64,000 nt of DNA from Sphaerisporangium fuscum. GTDB lineage: Bacteria; Actinomycetota; Actinomycetes; Streptosporangiales; Streptosporangiaceae. The translations under genes were made by a program, and so were the position numbers. Positions 19,820 through 27,608 of this stretch are shown piece by piece; positions within the stretch are counted from its first letter, which is position 1; each line of letters starts with the position of its first letter. The stretch is taken from contig NZ_JAHDTF010000043.1 in assembly GCF_018531465.1 (NCBI RefSeq), positions 20,299 to 84,298 of the forward strand, in the 5' to 3' direction. The notes below the pieces were generated by a model that was given only the letters and a program-made list of their open reading frames with translations, was not told where the DNA came from and made no database searches.

Positions 19820-20623
19820 TCAGGGGGAGGCCGGCCGGGGAGCGGTCCTCGCCTCCGGCGACAGCAGTGACGGGTCCGAGCGCGCCAGCAGGGCCGGCTC
19901 GGTGCGGGGCAGGCCCCATCTCTCGCCCCCGGACGGGCCGGGCGGCGCCGGGGCGTTGTCCCAGAACGGGCCGACCAGGCCGAGCTCGCGGAAGAACGCC
20001 CGCGCCTCGTCGGGGGTGCGGCGGCGGTACTCCCGGGTGAGCCGCCCCTCGTACCAGCGGGTGGCGAGCAGCCACAAGGTGTGCATGTCGAGCAGGACGC
20101 CCCGCGGGTAGCGGGTCTCGCGCAGCCACCGTCCCACGTGCTCCTCCGAGCAGAACAGCGACTGGTGCGAGCAGGCGAACCGCACGTCGTCCCACATGCG
20201 CGCCACCGGCACCAGGAAGTGCGCGACCAGCTCGGCCGTGGTCGGCTCGTCGGGGCACACGTCGACCGCCAGCGCCCTGCCGCAGCCGGGGCAGTGGGTG
20301 GCCACCAGGCACTTCTGGCCCACCAGGGCCGGGATCGCGAAGGAGTCCCACGCGCAGCCGCCCCACCACTTCACCTTCTCGCCGGCGACGACGAATCCGA
20401 GCGGCACCGCCGACCACGGGTGCGCCATGATGACGCCCCGCCGCTCGGCGTCGAGCACGAGCAGGTTGGAGTCGTGCAGCAGCCGCAGCGCCGCCAGGGT
20501 CTCGTCCAGGCCGATGCCGAACTGGGCGGCCACCTCCTCGGGGGCGGGTGGGTCGCCGGTCTCGGCGAAGCGCCGGTAAACGAACACCCGCACGTCTGCC
20601 AGGTCGTCCATGCGTGTGGCCAT
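19820..20623 (-). CDS. Organomercurial lyase (MerB)-like protein
   Basis: A 267-residue protein. Residues about 1-65 form a winged-helix-like N-terminal domain (EEVAAQFGIGLDETLAALRLLHDSNLLVLD). The MerB-type core follows: WGGCAWDSFAIPALVG, where Cys90 and Asp93 match the C-x-x-D of MerB (C96/D99), and FACSHQSLFCSEEHVGRWL, where Cys151 or Cys158 could be the second active cysteine (MerB C159). A CPGC pair (111-114) and a roughly 50-residue Pro-rich tail are additional. True MerB cleaves carbon-mercury bonds, but no merA, merR, merT or merP is nearby. It may therefore be a general thiol enzyme, possibly tied to the adjacent lanthipeptide genes. That link is inference from position only. Confidence 0.7.
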   Translation of the reverse strand: MATRMDDLADVRVFVYRRFAETGDPPAPEEVAAQFGIGLDETLAALRLLHDSNLLVLDAERRGVIMAHPWSAVPLGFVVAGEKVKWWGGCAWDSFAIPALVGQKCLVATHCPGCGRALAVDVCPDEPTTAELVAHFLVPVARMWDDVRFACSHQSLFCSEEHVGRWLRETRYPRGVLLDMHTLWLLATRWYEGRLTREYRRRTPDEARAFFRELGLVGPFWDNAPAPPGPSGGERWGLPRTEPALLARSDPSLLSPEARTAPRPASP

Positions 20624-20749
20624 ACCCGCCCTGACCTGGATCGATACCGCTCCAGGTCCGCCGAGGCGGGCCGTCGTGACACGGCTGGTAGCCTCGTGGA
20701 TCCGCTTCCGCCGCGGCGACGGAACGAAGGAGAAGCCTGGGAGGCACCG

Positions 20750-21208
20750 GTGGGCAGGCCGAGGAAGGGCTCACGGCGCATCGTCGTCGACGGCGCCGTC
20801 TTCCGCTGGCGGGTCCCGAGGAGGCCCCGCTACCGGCAGGGCGACGACCGGATGCCCCTCACCTTCACCGTGGAGCGGGCCGAGGAGCCGGGGTCCGTCC
20901 TCGTGGTGTCGCTCCCCTGCGCCCGGCCGGACAACCAGGTCGGAGAACGCACGATCGCGGTCCGCCCCCTCCTGGTCGCCGGCTGCGTCCGGCGGGCCGT
21001 CGAACAGGGCTGGGACCCCGGGAGACGCGGATCGGCCTTCCCCCTCACCGTCACCGAGGACGAACTGGCCGTGCTCCTGGGCGGCCCCCCTCAGTACCTG
21101 ATCCCCTTCCTCTGGGGCATGATCCCCGAGGGCGGAGGCATCAGAGACCTCCCCCGATGCACCCAGATCCGGAGCCGGGACCAGCAGGACACCGGCCAGG
21201 GTCGGTAG
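20750..21208 (+). CDS. Conserved hypothetical actinobacterial protein
   Basis: A 152-residue protein starting at a GTG with GGGAGG five bases upstream. It begins MGRPRKGSRRIVVDGAVFRWRVPRRPRY, a pattern I recognise from small actinobacterial proteins of unknown function, followed by LTFTVERAEEPGSVLVVSLPCARPDN and TIAVRPLLVAGCVRRAVEQGWDPGRRGSAFPLTV. No signal peptide, membrane helix or catalytic motif is visible. The tail after GMIPEGGG is low in conservation-like features. It is divergent from the MerB-like gene and convergent with the LysR gene. No function is proposed. Confidence 0.7.
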   Translation: MGRPRKGSRRIVVDGAVFRWRVPRRPRYRQGDDRMPLTFTVERAEEPGSVLVVSLPCARPDNQVGERTIAVRPLLVAGCVRRAVEQGWDPGRRGSAFPLTVTEDELAVLLGGPPQYLIPFLWGMIPEGGGIRDLPRCTQIRSRDQQDTGQGR

Positions 21209-21238
21209 GGACGGACGGAGCACCTCGTCGGCGGCTTC

Positions 21239-22123
21239 TCAGGCGTCGTCGGGTGACTCCGACGCCGGCTCCAGACCGAGGCGGGCCGGCAGGCTGCTCA
21301 CGGCGGCCGTCAGGTCGGGCGGTGCGGGGCGACGGGTCACCATGAAGAGGGTGAGCCTCCCCGGAACCGCCACCGCCGAGATCCGCTCCTGGGGCTCGGC
21401 GTAGGAGAGGCCCAGCCCACGGGGCATGACGATCGGGCAGCGAAGCAGGCGCCCCATGCGTACGGCCGTCTCCGCCGTGGCCGCCGCCCGGGGGCGCCCG
21501 CCCAGCTCGGAGAGCCGCCGGTGCAGCGTGGCGGTGGAGGTGTCGTAGGTGTAGGCGACCACGTCGAGGCCCGCGAACGGCTTGCGCCCGGAGCCGAGCG
21601 GCACGTCCGGCGGGGTGAGGACGGCGAGCCGGTCGCGTGCCACGGGCACGCCCTTCACCGTACCGGGCAGCCGCATCTGATCGGCGATCGCGACGAAGGC
21701 CGCGTCCAGCGACCCCTCGCCGACCCACTCGACCAGCCGTTCGCCGTGGTCGGTGACCTGGTGCACCGTCACCTCGCCCAGCAGTTCCTGCAACGCCGGG
21801 AACAGCCACGGGGCGAGGCTGCCGAACGTGCCGACGGTGAGGATGGCCGCGCGCGCCGCCGCCCGGGTCCGGTCGAAGATCGCCTCCAGGTGCCGGAGGA
21901 CATGTGCCGCCTCCGCGGCGAGCGCCCGCCCCGCCGGCGTCGGCCGGGCACCCGTGGTGTCCCGGTCGAAGAGCCGTTCGCCGATCCTGCGCTCCAGCGC
22001 GGCCAGCCGGTTGCTCGCGGCCGGCTGGCTGATGAGCAGTTCCCGCCCGGCCGCGCCGATCGAGCCGTGCCGGGCGAGCGCCTCGACGAGCCGCAGATCC
22101 TCGACCGTTGGTAATGAGCTCAT
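21239..22123 (-). CDS. LysR family transcriptional regulator
   Basis: A 294-residue LysR-type regulator. The winged helix-turn-helix is at about 5-65: LRLVEALARHGSIGAAGRELLISQPAASNRLAALERRIGERLFDRDTTGARPTPAGRALAAEA. The effector domain follows from about residue 90. It is divergent from an MFS exporter gene, and a strong 25-base palindrome with LysR spacing (22117-22141) overlaps its own start codon. The likely role is to control the transporter and itself in response to a small ligand that cannot be named. The start codon lying inside the palindrome suggests a leaderless or nearly leaderless transcript. Confidence 0.92.
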   Translation of the reverse strand: MSSLPTVEDLRLVEALARHGSIGAAGRELLISQPAASNRLAALERRIGERLFDRDTTGARPTPAGRALAAEAAHVLRHLEAIFDRTRAAARAAILTVGTFGSLAPWLFPALQELLGEVTVHQVTDHGERLVEWVGEGSLDAAFVAIADQMRLPGTVKGVPVARDRLAVLTPPDVPLGSGRKPFAGLDVVAYTYDTSTATLHRRLSELGGRPRAAATAETAVRMGRLLRCPIVMPRGLGLSYAEPQERISAVAVPGRLTLFMVTRRPAPPDLTAAVSSLPARLGLEPASESPDDA

Positions 22124-22141
22124 ATGCCGACATTATGAGCT
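22117..22141. promoter_or_regulatory. LysR operator candidate (25-base palindrome)
   Basis: AGCTCATA (22117-22124) and TATGAGCT (22134-22141) are perfect inverted arms around a 9-base spacer, and the inner ATA-N9-TAT fits the LysR T-N11-A box. It lies between the LysR start codon and the MFS gene. Confidence 0.7.
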
Positions 22142-22196
22142 GACAGGGCGATCCGCCATCTACCTGGGGATCTCACCCGATTCCAGGATTGGCTCC

Positions 22197-23441
22197 GTGA
22201 CTGCTCGCCGTGACATCGCCGCAATGCTGACCACGACGTTCCTGACCTGGATGGGGCAGCGGACGACCGCCGTGGCGCTCCCCCTCGTCGCCCTCGCCGA
22301 GACCGGATCCCCCTGGACCACCGGATTGGTCGGCGGCGCCGTCGGGCTGCCCATGCTCACATCGGCGTGGTGGGCCCGGGGACTACGGCAACGCCTGACG
22401 ACCGGCCGCGCTCTCGCCGTCGTGCTCGCCGTCCAGGTGGTGGGGCTGCTCGTCGTCCCGATCGGCGCCGCCGTCGGCACCGTCGGCCCGATCCACCTGG
22501 CCGCCACCGGCCTGATCACCGGCTGCGCCACCGCCGTGAGCGCCCCGGCCCAGCGGGCGCTGCTCGCCGACATCTGCGACCGCCTGGGCTCCGGCGTCGC
22601 CTCCCGGATGCTCGCCTGGCAGGACTTCGCCCACCGCAGCACGATGATCGTGGCGCCGCCGCTGGCCGGCTGGGCGATCACCGTCGGCGGCCCGTTCCGG
22701 TTGCTCTGGGCGGAGGCGGTGGGCGTCGGTCTCGGTGCGGCCGTGCTGCTGACGGTGAGAGGCGGCGCGGCCCCCGCCACCGGCGGCGGGATGACGGACG
22801 CGCCGGCCCTCCGGCACGTACTGGCCCGTCACCCGGAGGTACGCCGCGCCGTGACCATGTCCGGTGTCGGCGGCCTCGTCTGGTTCGCCTTCACCCTCGG
22901 GCTGGCGATCCTCGGCGCCGAGACCGGCCGGCCCGGCCTGCTCATCTCGGCCGGCATGACCGGTTACGGGGCCGGCTCCATCGTCGGGGCGCTCATGGCG
23001 CCGGCGCTGGTCCCCCGGCTGCCGTCACTGGGCACCATGGCCACCGGATGGATCATCCTCGGGGCGTCCTTCGCCGCCCTGCCCGCGGTGACCTCGTCGC
23101 TCACGCTGATCGCCTGCCTGGCCGCGGTCGGCGGCCTGGCCATGCCGCTCGGCATCGGAGCGATGAACCGGCTGATCACCGTTCGGACCGACGGCGCGGA
23201 ACGGCGGGCGGCCTTCGCCGCCGAGAGCCTGGTGCACGACGGGGCGGTGTCGCTCGGCCTGCTCGCCGGCGGAGCGGTCATCGGCCTGGCCGGCGCGGGG
23301 CCGACACTGATCGTCGCCGGGGCCGCGCAGGTCGCCGTCGCGCTCCTGGCCGGGCCCTGGGTGATCCCGGTGCCCGCTCACCAGGTGCGGGACGACTCCC
23401 CCCTCCCGGCCGGACGAGCCCGATCCGCGTCCAGCACCTGA
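22197..23441 (+). CDS. MFS transporter
   Basis: A 414-residue membrane protein with 12 probable helices, starting at a GTG with AGGA eight bases upstream. Features include the first helix region MLTTTFLTWMGQRTTAVALPLVAL and the charged loop after helix 2 (WARGLRQRLTTGRAL). The layout matches MFS_3/EntS-like exporters, which often move siderophores or drugs. The substrate is unknown. It is divergent from the LysR gene, with the palindromic operator candidate in the shared promoter, so expression is probably ligand-controlled. The gap to the next gene (23442-23677) contains nothing recognisable. Confidence 0.85.
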   Translation: MTARRDIAAMLTTTFLTWMGQRTTAVALPLVALAETGSPWTTGLVGGAVGLPMLTSAWWARGLRQRLTTGRALAVVLAVQVVGLLVVPIGAAVGTVGPIHLAATGLITGCATAVSAPAQRALLADICDRLGSGVASRMLAWQDFAHRSTMIVAPPLAGWAITVGGPFRLLWAEAVGVGLGAAVLLTVRGGAAPATGGGMTDAPALRHVLARHPEVRRAVTMSGVGGLVWFAFTLGLAILGAETGRPGLLISAGMTGYGAGSIVGALMAPALVPRLPSLGTMATGWIILGASFAALPAVTSSLTLIACLAAVGGLAMPLGIGAMNRLITVRTDGAERRAAFAAESLVHDGAVSLGLLAGGAVIGLAGAGPTLIVAGAAQVAVALLAGPWVIPVPAHQVRDDSPLPAGRARSASST

Positions 23442-23677
23442 CCGTGCGGTGCGCGGGGCCGGCTCGGGGAAACGGCGCCCGGGATGCGTTCGACGGTCAG
23501 GGCGGCGGGCCGGGCGAAGGCCGCCGCCGCCGGGCACCTCCCACGCGTGTACGCTGCGGCTTGCACTGGCGGAACCCTCCTGAAGGGGCGCGAACGGGGC
23601 AGGTCAGCGGCCCTCCCCGAGCCTCGGGGCGGCCTTCGGGATCGCCGGCGCGACATCGAGACAGGTGGGCACGGCAG

Positions 23678-25222
23678 ATGCTGAAGCTGGACCGGTTGGT
23701 GAACGTCCTCGGCGGCTACGGGGCGCGGCTGTGCTGCGCCGTGCCGTCACGGGACGTGGAGCTGCGCAGCGTGGTGGTGCACGATCCGACCGACCCCCGC
23801 CCCGCGACCGGTGACGTGTTCCTTTCGGTCGGTGTGGAGTCCGCGGCCGACGCCGTACGGCTGGCGCGGTCGGCGCGTGCCGCCGCGGTGCTGGTGCGAG
23901 GGAAGCCGCCCCTCGACGAGAGCGCTCTGTCGGACGCGCGCGACAGCGGGATCGCCGTGCTGCTCGTGGAACCCGCGGTGTCCTGGAGCCAGCTCTTCGG
24001 CGTGGTGTACGGCCTGACGCTCGAAGGCCGGGAGACCGAGGCCGGGCGAGGGCCGACCGATCTGTTCGCCTTCGCGGACACGCTCGCGACCGATATCGGC
24101 TCCCCGGTGACGATCGAGGACCAGATGTCGCGGGTTCTGGCCTACTCCCGCTCGCAGCAGTCCGCCGACCCGGTACGGCTGGAGACGATCCTGGGCAGAC
24201 GGGTACCGGACGCCATGCACCGCCTGCTGGAGAGCAAGGGCGTCTTCGCGCACCTGACGGCCTCCGACGAGCCGTTGTTCGTCGAGCCCGCGCCCGAGCA
24301 CGGGCTGCGGGGCCGCATGGTGGTGGCCGTACGCGCCGGACGCGAGCTGCTGGGATCCATATGGGTCGAATGCGAGCGCCGGCTGTCCGACGATCAGCAG
24401 ATCGTCCTGTGCGACGGAGCACGGGCCGTCGCGCTGTACCTGCTGCGTTCCCGGGTCAGCGCGGATCTGGAACGGCAGGTGGAGTCCGACCTCGTCATCC
24501 AGCTGCTGGAGGGCTCGGCCGACACCCCCCGGGTGATCAGCAGGCTCGGCCTGCCACAGGGGCGGTTCCGGGTGATCGCACTCCAGGCGCACATCGCCGA
24601 GGAGAGGCACGCGGCGGTCCTGCTCGCCTTCGAGCGCGCGACCACGGGGTTCGGCTGGTCACGGCCCGGGCGTAGCGCGCTGTTCGGCAACACCCTGTAC
24701 ACGGTGCTGCCCTGCGCGAGCGACGTCACGCCCGCGCGCGACTGGCTCGCCTCGATCTCGGGCGTCCTGCCGCGGCCGGTCACCGTGTTCGCCGGCATCG
24801 GCGGAGCGGCGGAGGCCGCCCAGCTGCCCGCGAGCAGGCGGGAGGCCGACGAGAGCCTCGCCCTGCGGGCCGCGCGGCCCGGCGGTGCCCCGGCGGTCGT
24901 GTACGACGAGTCGTGGGACGAGATCCTGCTGCAGCGCCTCCGGGCGGCCGCGGCGTCGGGGCGCACCCCCGCCCGCGGGCCGGTCGCCGAGCTGACCCGG
25001 TACGACGCGGAACGCGGCACCCGATACGTCCCGACCCTGCGCGCCTGGCTGGAGGCCCAGGGGGACCTGGGCACCGCCGCCGAGCGTCTCGGCGTCCACC
25101 CCAACACCGTGCGTTACCGGCTCAGGAAGATGGCCGAGATCACGAACCTGCAGCTCGACGTGCCGGAGAAGCGACTGGCGATGATCATCGCACTCGCCGT
25201 CCACCAGGACACACAACCCTGA
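23678..25222 (+). CDS. PucR family transcriptional regulator
   Basis: A 514-residue protein from the ATG at 23678. The N-terminal PucR-like domain (about 1-150) contains RSVVVHDPTDPRPATGDVFLSVGVES and AAAVLVRGKP. The middle GGDEF-like segment (about 290-410) precedes a C-terminal helix-turn-helix: LRAWLEAQGDLGTAAERLGVHPNTVRYRLRKMAEITNLQLD. PucR/CdaR-type regulators usually activate catabolic genes for purines, amino acids or sugar acids. The flavoprotein gene 125 bases downstream is the natural target, and two matching inverted repeats sit in that gap. Confidence 0.9.
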   Translation: MLKLDRLVNVLGGYGARLCCAVPSRDVELRSVVVHDPTDPRPATGDVFLSVGVESAADAVRLARSARAAAVLVRGKPPLDESALSDARDSGIAVLLVEPAVSWSQLFGVVYGLTLEGRETEAGRGPTDLFAFADTLATDIGSPVTIEDQMSRVLAYSRSQQSADPVRLETILGRRVPDAMHRLLESKGVFAHLTASDEPLFVEPAPEHGLRGRMVVAVRAGRELLGSIWVECERRLSDDQQIVLCDGARAVALYLLRSRVSADLERQVESDLVIQLLEGSADTPRVISRLGLPQGRFRVIALQAHIAEERHAAVLLAFERATTGFGWSRPGRSALFGNTLYTVLPCASDVTPARDWLASISGVLPRPVTVFAGIGGAAEAAQLPASRREADESLALRAARPGGAPAVVYDESWDEILLQRLRAAAASGRTPARGPVAELTRYDAERGTRYVPTLRAWLEAQGDLGTAAERLGVHPNTVRYRLRKMAEITNLQLDVPEKRLAMIIALAVHQDTQP

Positions 25223-25232
25223 CCGCCCGCGC

Positions 25233-25281
25233 TTGTCGGAGCAGGACAAACCGCCCCGTCGCGCTTGTCCGACGCGGACAG
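25233..25281 (+). promoter_or_regulatory. Tandem operator candidates before the flavoprotein gene
   Basis: Two similar 17-base inverted repeats lie 32 bases apart, three helical turns: TTGTC-GGAGCAG-GACAA (25233-25249) and TTGTCCG-ACG-CGGACAG (25265-25281). Both are preceded by GC. They sit between the PucR gene and the oxidoreductase gene, so PucR binding on one face of the DNA is likely. Confidence 0.65.
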
Positions 25282-25346
25282 CACGTTTCCCGTTCACATC
25301 GGCGATCCTCATGGCAGGCAAGAGACGCGAGCGGAGAAAAAGGGCA

Positions 25347-26597
25347 ATGCATATCGACGGTGGGCCGCGTTCCGCGGTAGTGATCGGCGCCGGTGTCGTT
25401 GGACTGTCCACTGCGTGGTTCCTGCAGGAACGCGGCGTGGACGTCACCGTGGTCGACCGCGGCGGGGTGGCCGCGGGCGCCTCGTGGGGCAATGCGGGCT
25501 GGCTCTCGCCGGGGCTGGCGATCCCGCTGAACGAACCCGGCGTCCTGCGTTACGGTCTGAGCTCCCTGCTCAACCCGAACGCCCCGCTGCACGTGCCGGC
25601 CACTCCCGACCCGGGCCTGTGGGCCTTCCTCACCCGGTTCGCCCTGAACTGCAGCTGGAAGTCCTGGGGCCAGGCCGTACGGGCGAACATCCCGCTCAAC
25701 GACGAGTGCCTCGAGGCGTTCGACGTGCTCACGTCCAACGGCGTCGAGGCGGCCACGATCGACGCGCCGATCATGGCCGCCTTCGAGACCGAACGCCAGG
25801 CGGTGGGGTTGCTGCACGAGCTCCGGCGCATCAACGAGTCGGGGCTGAAGATCGAGTACACCGCGTTCAAGGGTGACGAACTCGGCAAGCTGCTGCCGCA
25901 GATCTCCCCCCGCGTCCGGGCCGGCATCCGGCTGGAAGGGCAGCGCTACATCGACCCCGGGGAGTTCACGCACTCGCTGGGCCGCGCCGTCACCGCACGC
26001 GGCGCCGAGATCCGGTCCGGCTTCGATGTCGCCGACGTGCGCACCGGGACCGGCGGGCTCACCGTGGTGTCGAGCGCCGGCGACTCGGTCACGGCCGACG
26101 CCGTCGTCCTGGCCACCGGCGCCTGGCTGAACCGTCTCGGCAAGGCGTGGGGCGTCCGGGTGCCCGTGCGCGCCGGACGCGGCTACTCCTTCACCGTGCC
26201 CACCAAGGAACCCGTGCCCGCGCCGATCTACCTGCCGGCCGTACGCGTCGCCTGCACGCCGTACCAGGGCAAGCTCCGCGTCGCGGGGACGATGGAGTTC
26301 CGCGGCCCGGACCACCCGCTGGTGCGGCGGCGCATCGACGCGATCATCAAGTCCGCCGAGCCGCTGCTGGCCGGGGTCGACTGGGACGCGATGACCGACC
26401 TCTGGGTCGGCCCCCGGCCCGTGACCCCCGACGGCCGGCCTCTCATCGGAGCCACCAACGTCCCTGGCGTCTTCGTCGCGGGCGGGCACGGCATGTGGGG
26501 GATCACCCAGGGGCCGATCACCGGGCGCATGCTCGCGGAGCAGATCACCACAGGAAAGCAGCCCGCCGCCCTGCGGGCCTTCGACCCCACCCGCTGA
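25347..26597 (+). CDS. FAD-dependent oxidoreductase, D-amino acid dehydrogenase (DadA)-like
   Basis: A 416-residue flavoprotein. The dinucleotide-binding motif SAVVIGAGVVGLSTAWFLQERGVDVTVVDR is at about 9-38. The DAO-family body includes GASWGNAGWLSPGLAIPLNEPG, YIDPGEFTHSLGRAV and the C-terminal GPRPVTPDGRPLIGAT, then GGHGMWGITQGPITG, typical of DadA. The family oxidises D-amino acids or proline-like amines to keto acids, passing electrons to the respiratory chain. The start at 25347 gives a normal N-terminus; an ATG at 25311 in frame is an alternative. It follows a PucR regulator and tandem operator-like repeats, so it is probably substrate-induced. Confidence 0.88.
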   Translation: MHIDGGPRSAVVIGAGVVGLSTAWFLQERGVDVTVVDRGGVAAGASWGNAGWLSPGLAIPLNEPGVLRYGLSSLLNPNAPLHVPATPDPGLWAFLTRFALNCSWKSWGQAVRANIPLNDECLEAFDVLTSNGVEAATIDAPIMAAFETERQAVGLLHELRRINESGLKIEYTAFKGDELGKLLPQISPRVRAGIRLEGQRYIDPGEFTHSLGRAVTARGAEIRSGFDVADVRTGTGGLTVVSSAGDSVTADAVVLATGAWLNRLGKAWGVRVPVRAGRGYSFTVPTKEPVPAPIYLPAVRVACTPYQGKLRVAGTMEFRGPDHPLVRRRIDAIIKSAEPLLAGVDWDAMTDLWVGPRPVTPDGRPLIGATNVPGVFVAGGHGMWGITQGPITGRMLAEQITTGKQPAALRAFDPTR

Positions 26598-26633
26598 CAT
26601 CAGCTCGGCCGGCGACGGCGTCGTGCCCCTCGG

Positions 26634-27515
26634 TTACAGGCGCTTGGCCAGGAAGGACAGCACCGCGTCGGCCATCTCGTCGGGTACTTCCTCGGCGAGG
26701 TCGTGACCGGCGTCGAAGACGTGACCGGTGACGTCGTGGGCCATGAGCCGCATCTGCGCCTCGTTCCGCTCGCCGATGAACGCCGAGCCGCCGAGCGCCA
26801 GCACCGGGATGTCCAGCTTCTTCTGCGCCGCCTGCCGGTTCTGTTCGGCGTCCACGAGCATCGCCCGATAGATCGACAGCATCGCGCGGATGCCTCCGGG
26901 CATCGAGTAGCAGCGCACGTATTCGTCGACCGCGTCGGTGGTCGCGGTGTCAGGGTGGCTGCGCTCGTTCTTGATCATGTAGGTGATCAGTTCGCGTTCA
27001 TGGCCGGCGATCAGCAGCTCGGGGACGTCCGGCTGGAAGTAGAAGCCCAGATGCCACAGGTGCAGGCCGCTGGAGACGTTCTCGGGGGTGAGAGCGGTGT
27101 GGTCCTCGAAGCCGAATCCGGGGAAGAGCGCCTCGGCGAAGACCAAGGCGTTGACGTGATCACGGTGCCGGGCGGCGAGCTGGTAGCCGATCACCGCTCC
27201 CCAGTCCTCTCCGATCACTACGTAGGACTTGTGCCCGAGGTGAGCCATCAGGGCGGCGATGTCGTCGCTCATCGTCGCCGAGTCGTATCCGTCAGCGGGC
27301 CGGGCTGAGTCGCCGAGGCCACGCAGGTCCGGTACGACCACGGTGTAGTGCGGCGTCAGCTTCGGGAGGAGGTGCCGCCAGTGGTAGCCGGTCTTGGGCA
27401 CGCCGTGCAGCAGTACGACTGCCGGGCCGGACCCGCCCGTCCGGTAGTGCAGACTCGTTCCGTTGACCGTGGCACGGCCCGTGCGGACCGGGTCTCCGTG
27501 GTGGTCGAACATCAT
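26634..27515 (-). CDS. Epoxide hydrolase-like alpha/beta hydrolase
   Basis: A 293-residue alpha/beta hydrolase. The oxyanion motif is LLHGVPKTGYHWRHLLPKL, followed by VVPDLRGLGDSARPADGYDSATM. The nucleophile elbow reads VVIGEDWGAVIG, so the nucleophile is aspartate (about residue 108), as in epoxide hydrolases and haloacid/haloalkane dehalogenases, rather than serine. The catalytic histidine is in FDAGHDLAEEVPDE near the C-terminus. The expected reaction is hydrolytic opening of an epoxide or removal of a halide through an ester intermediate. It lies 93 bases downstream of the unknown 433-residue gene and may share its TetR control. Confidence 0.87.
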   Translation of the reverse strand: MMFDHHGDPVRTGRATVNGTSLHYRTGGSGPAVVLLHGVPKTGYHWRHLLPKLTPHYTVVVPDLRGLGDSARPADGYDSATMSDDIAALMAHLGHKSYVVIGEDWGAVIGYQLAARHRDHVNALVFAEALFPGFGFEDHTALTPENVSSGLHLWHLGFYFQPDVPELLIAGHERELITYMIKNERSHPDTATTDAVDEYVRCYSMPGGIRAMLSIYRAMLVDAEQNRQAAQKKLDIPVLALGGSAFIGERNEAQMRLMAHDVTGHVFDAGHDLAEEVPDEMADAVLSFLAKRL

Positions 27516-27608
27516 TTGCCTTACCAACTTCCTGTGTTCCTCGGTGCGGCGGCGGCGGAGGCCGGTGCCCGCCTCAGCCGTCTGCCACCGCATCTTCGGC
27601 GGTCTGTT

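Noticed and set aside
19820..20623. Mercury resistance operon
   Set aside because: Only the MerB-like gene is present; no reductase, transporter or MerR regulator lies nearby.
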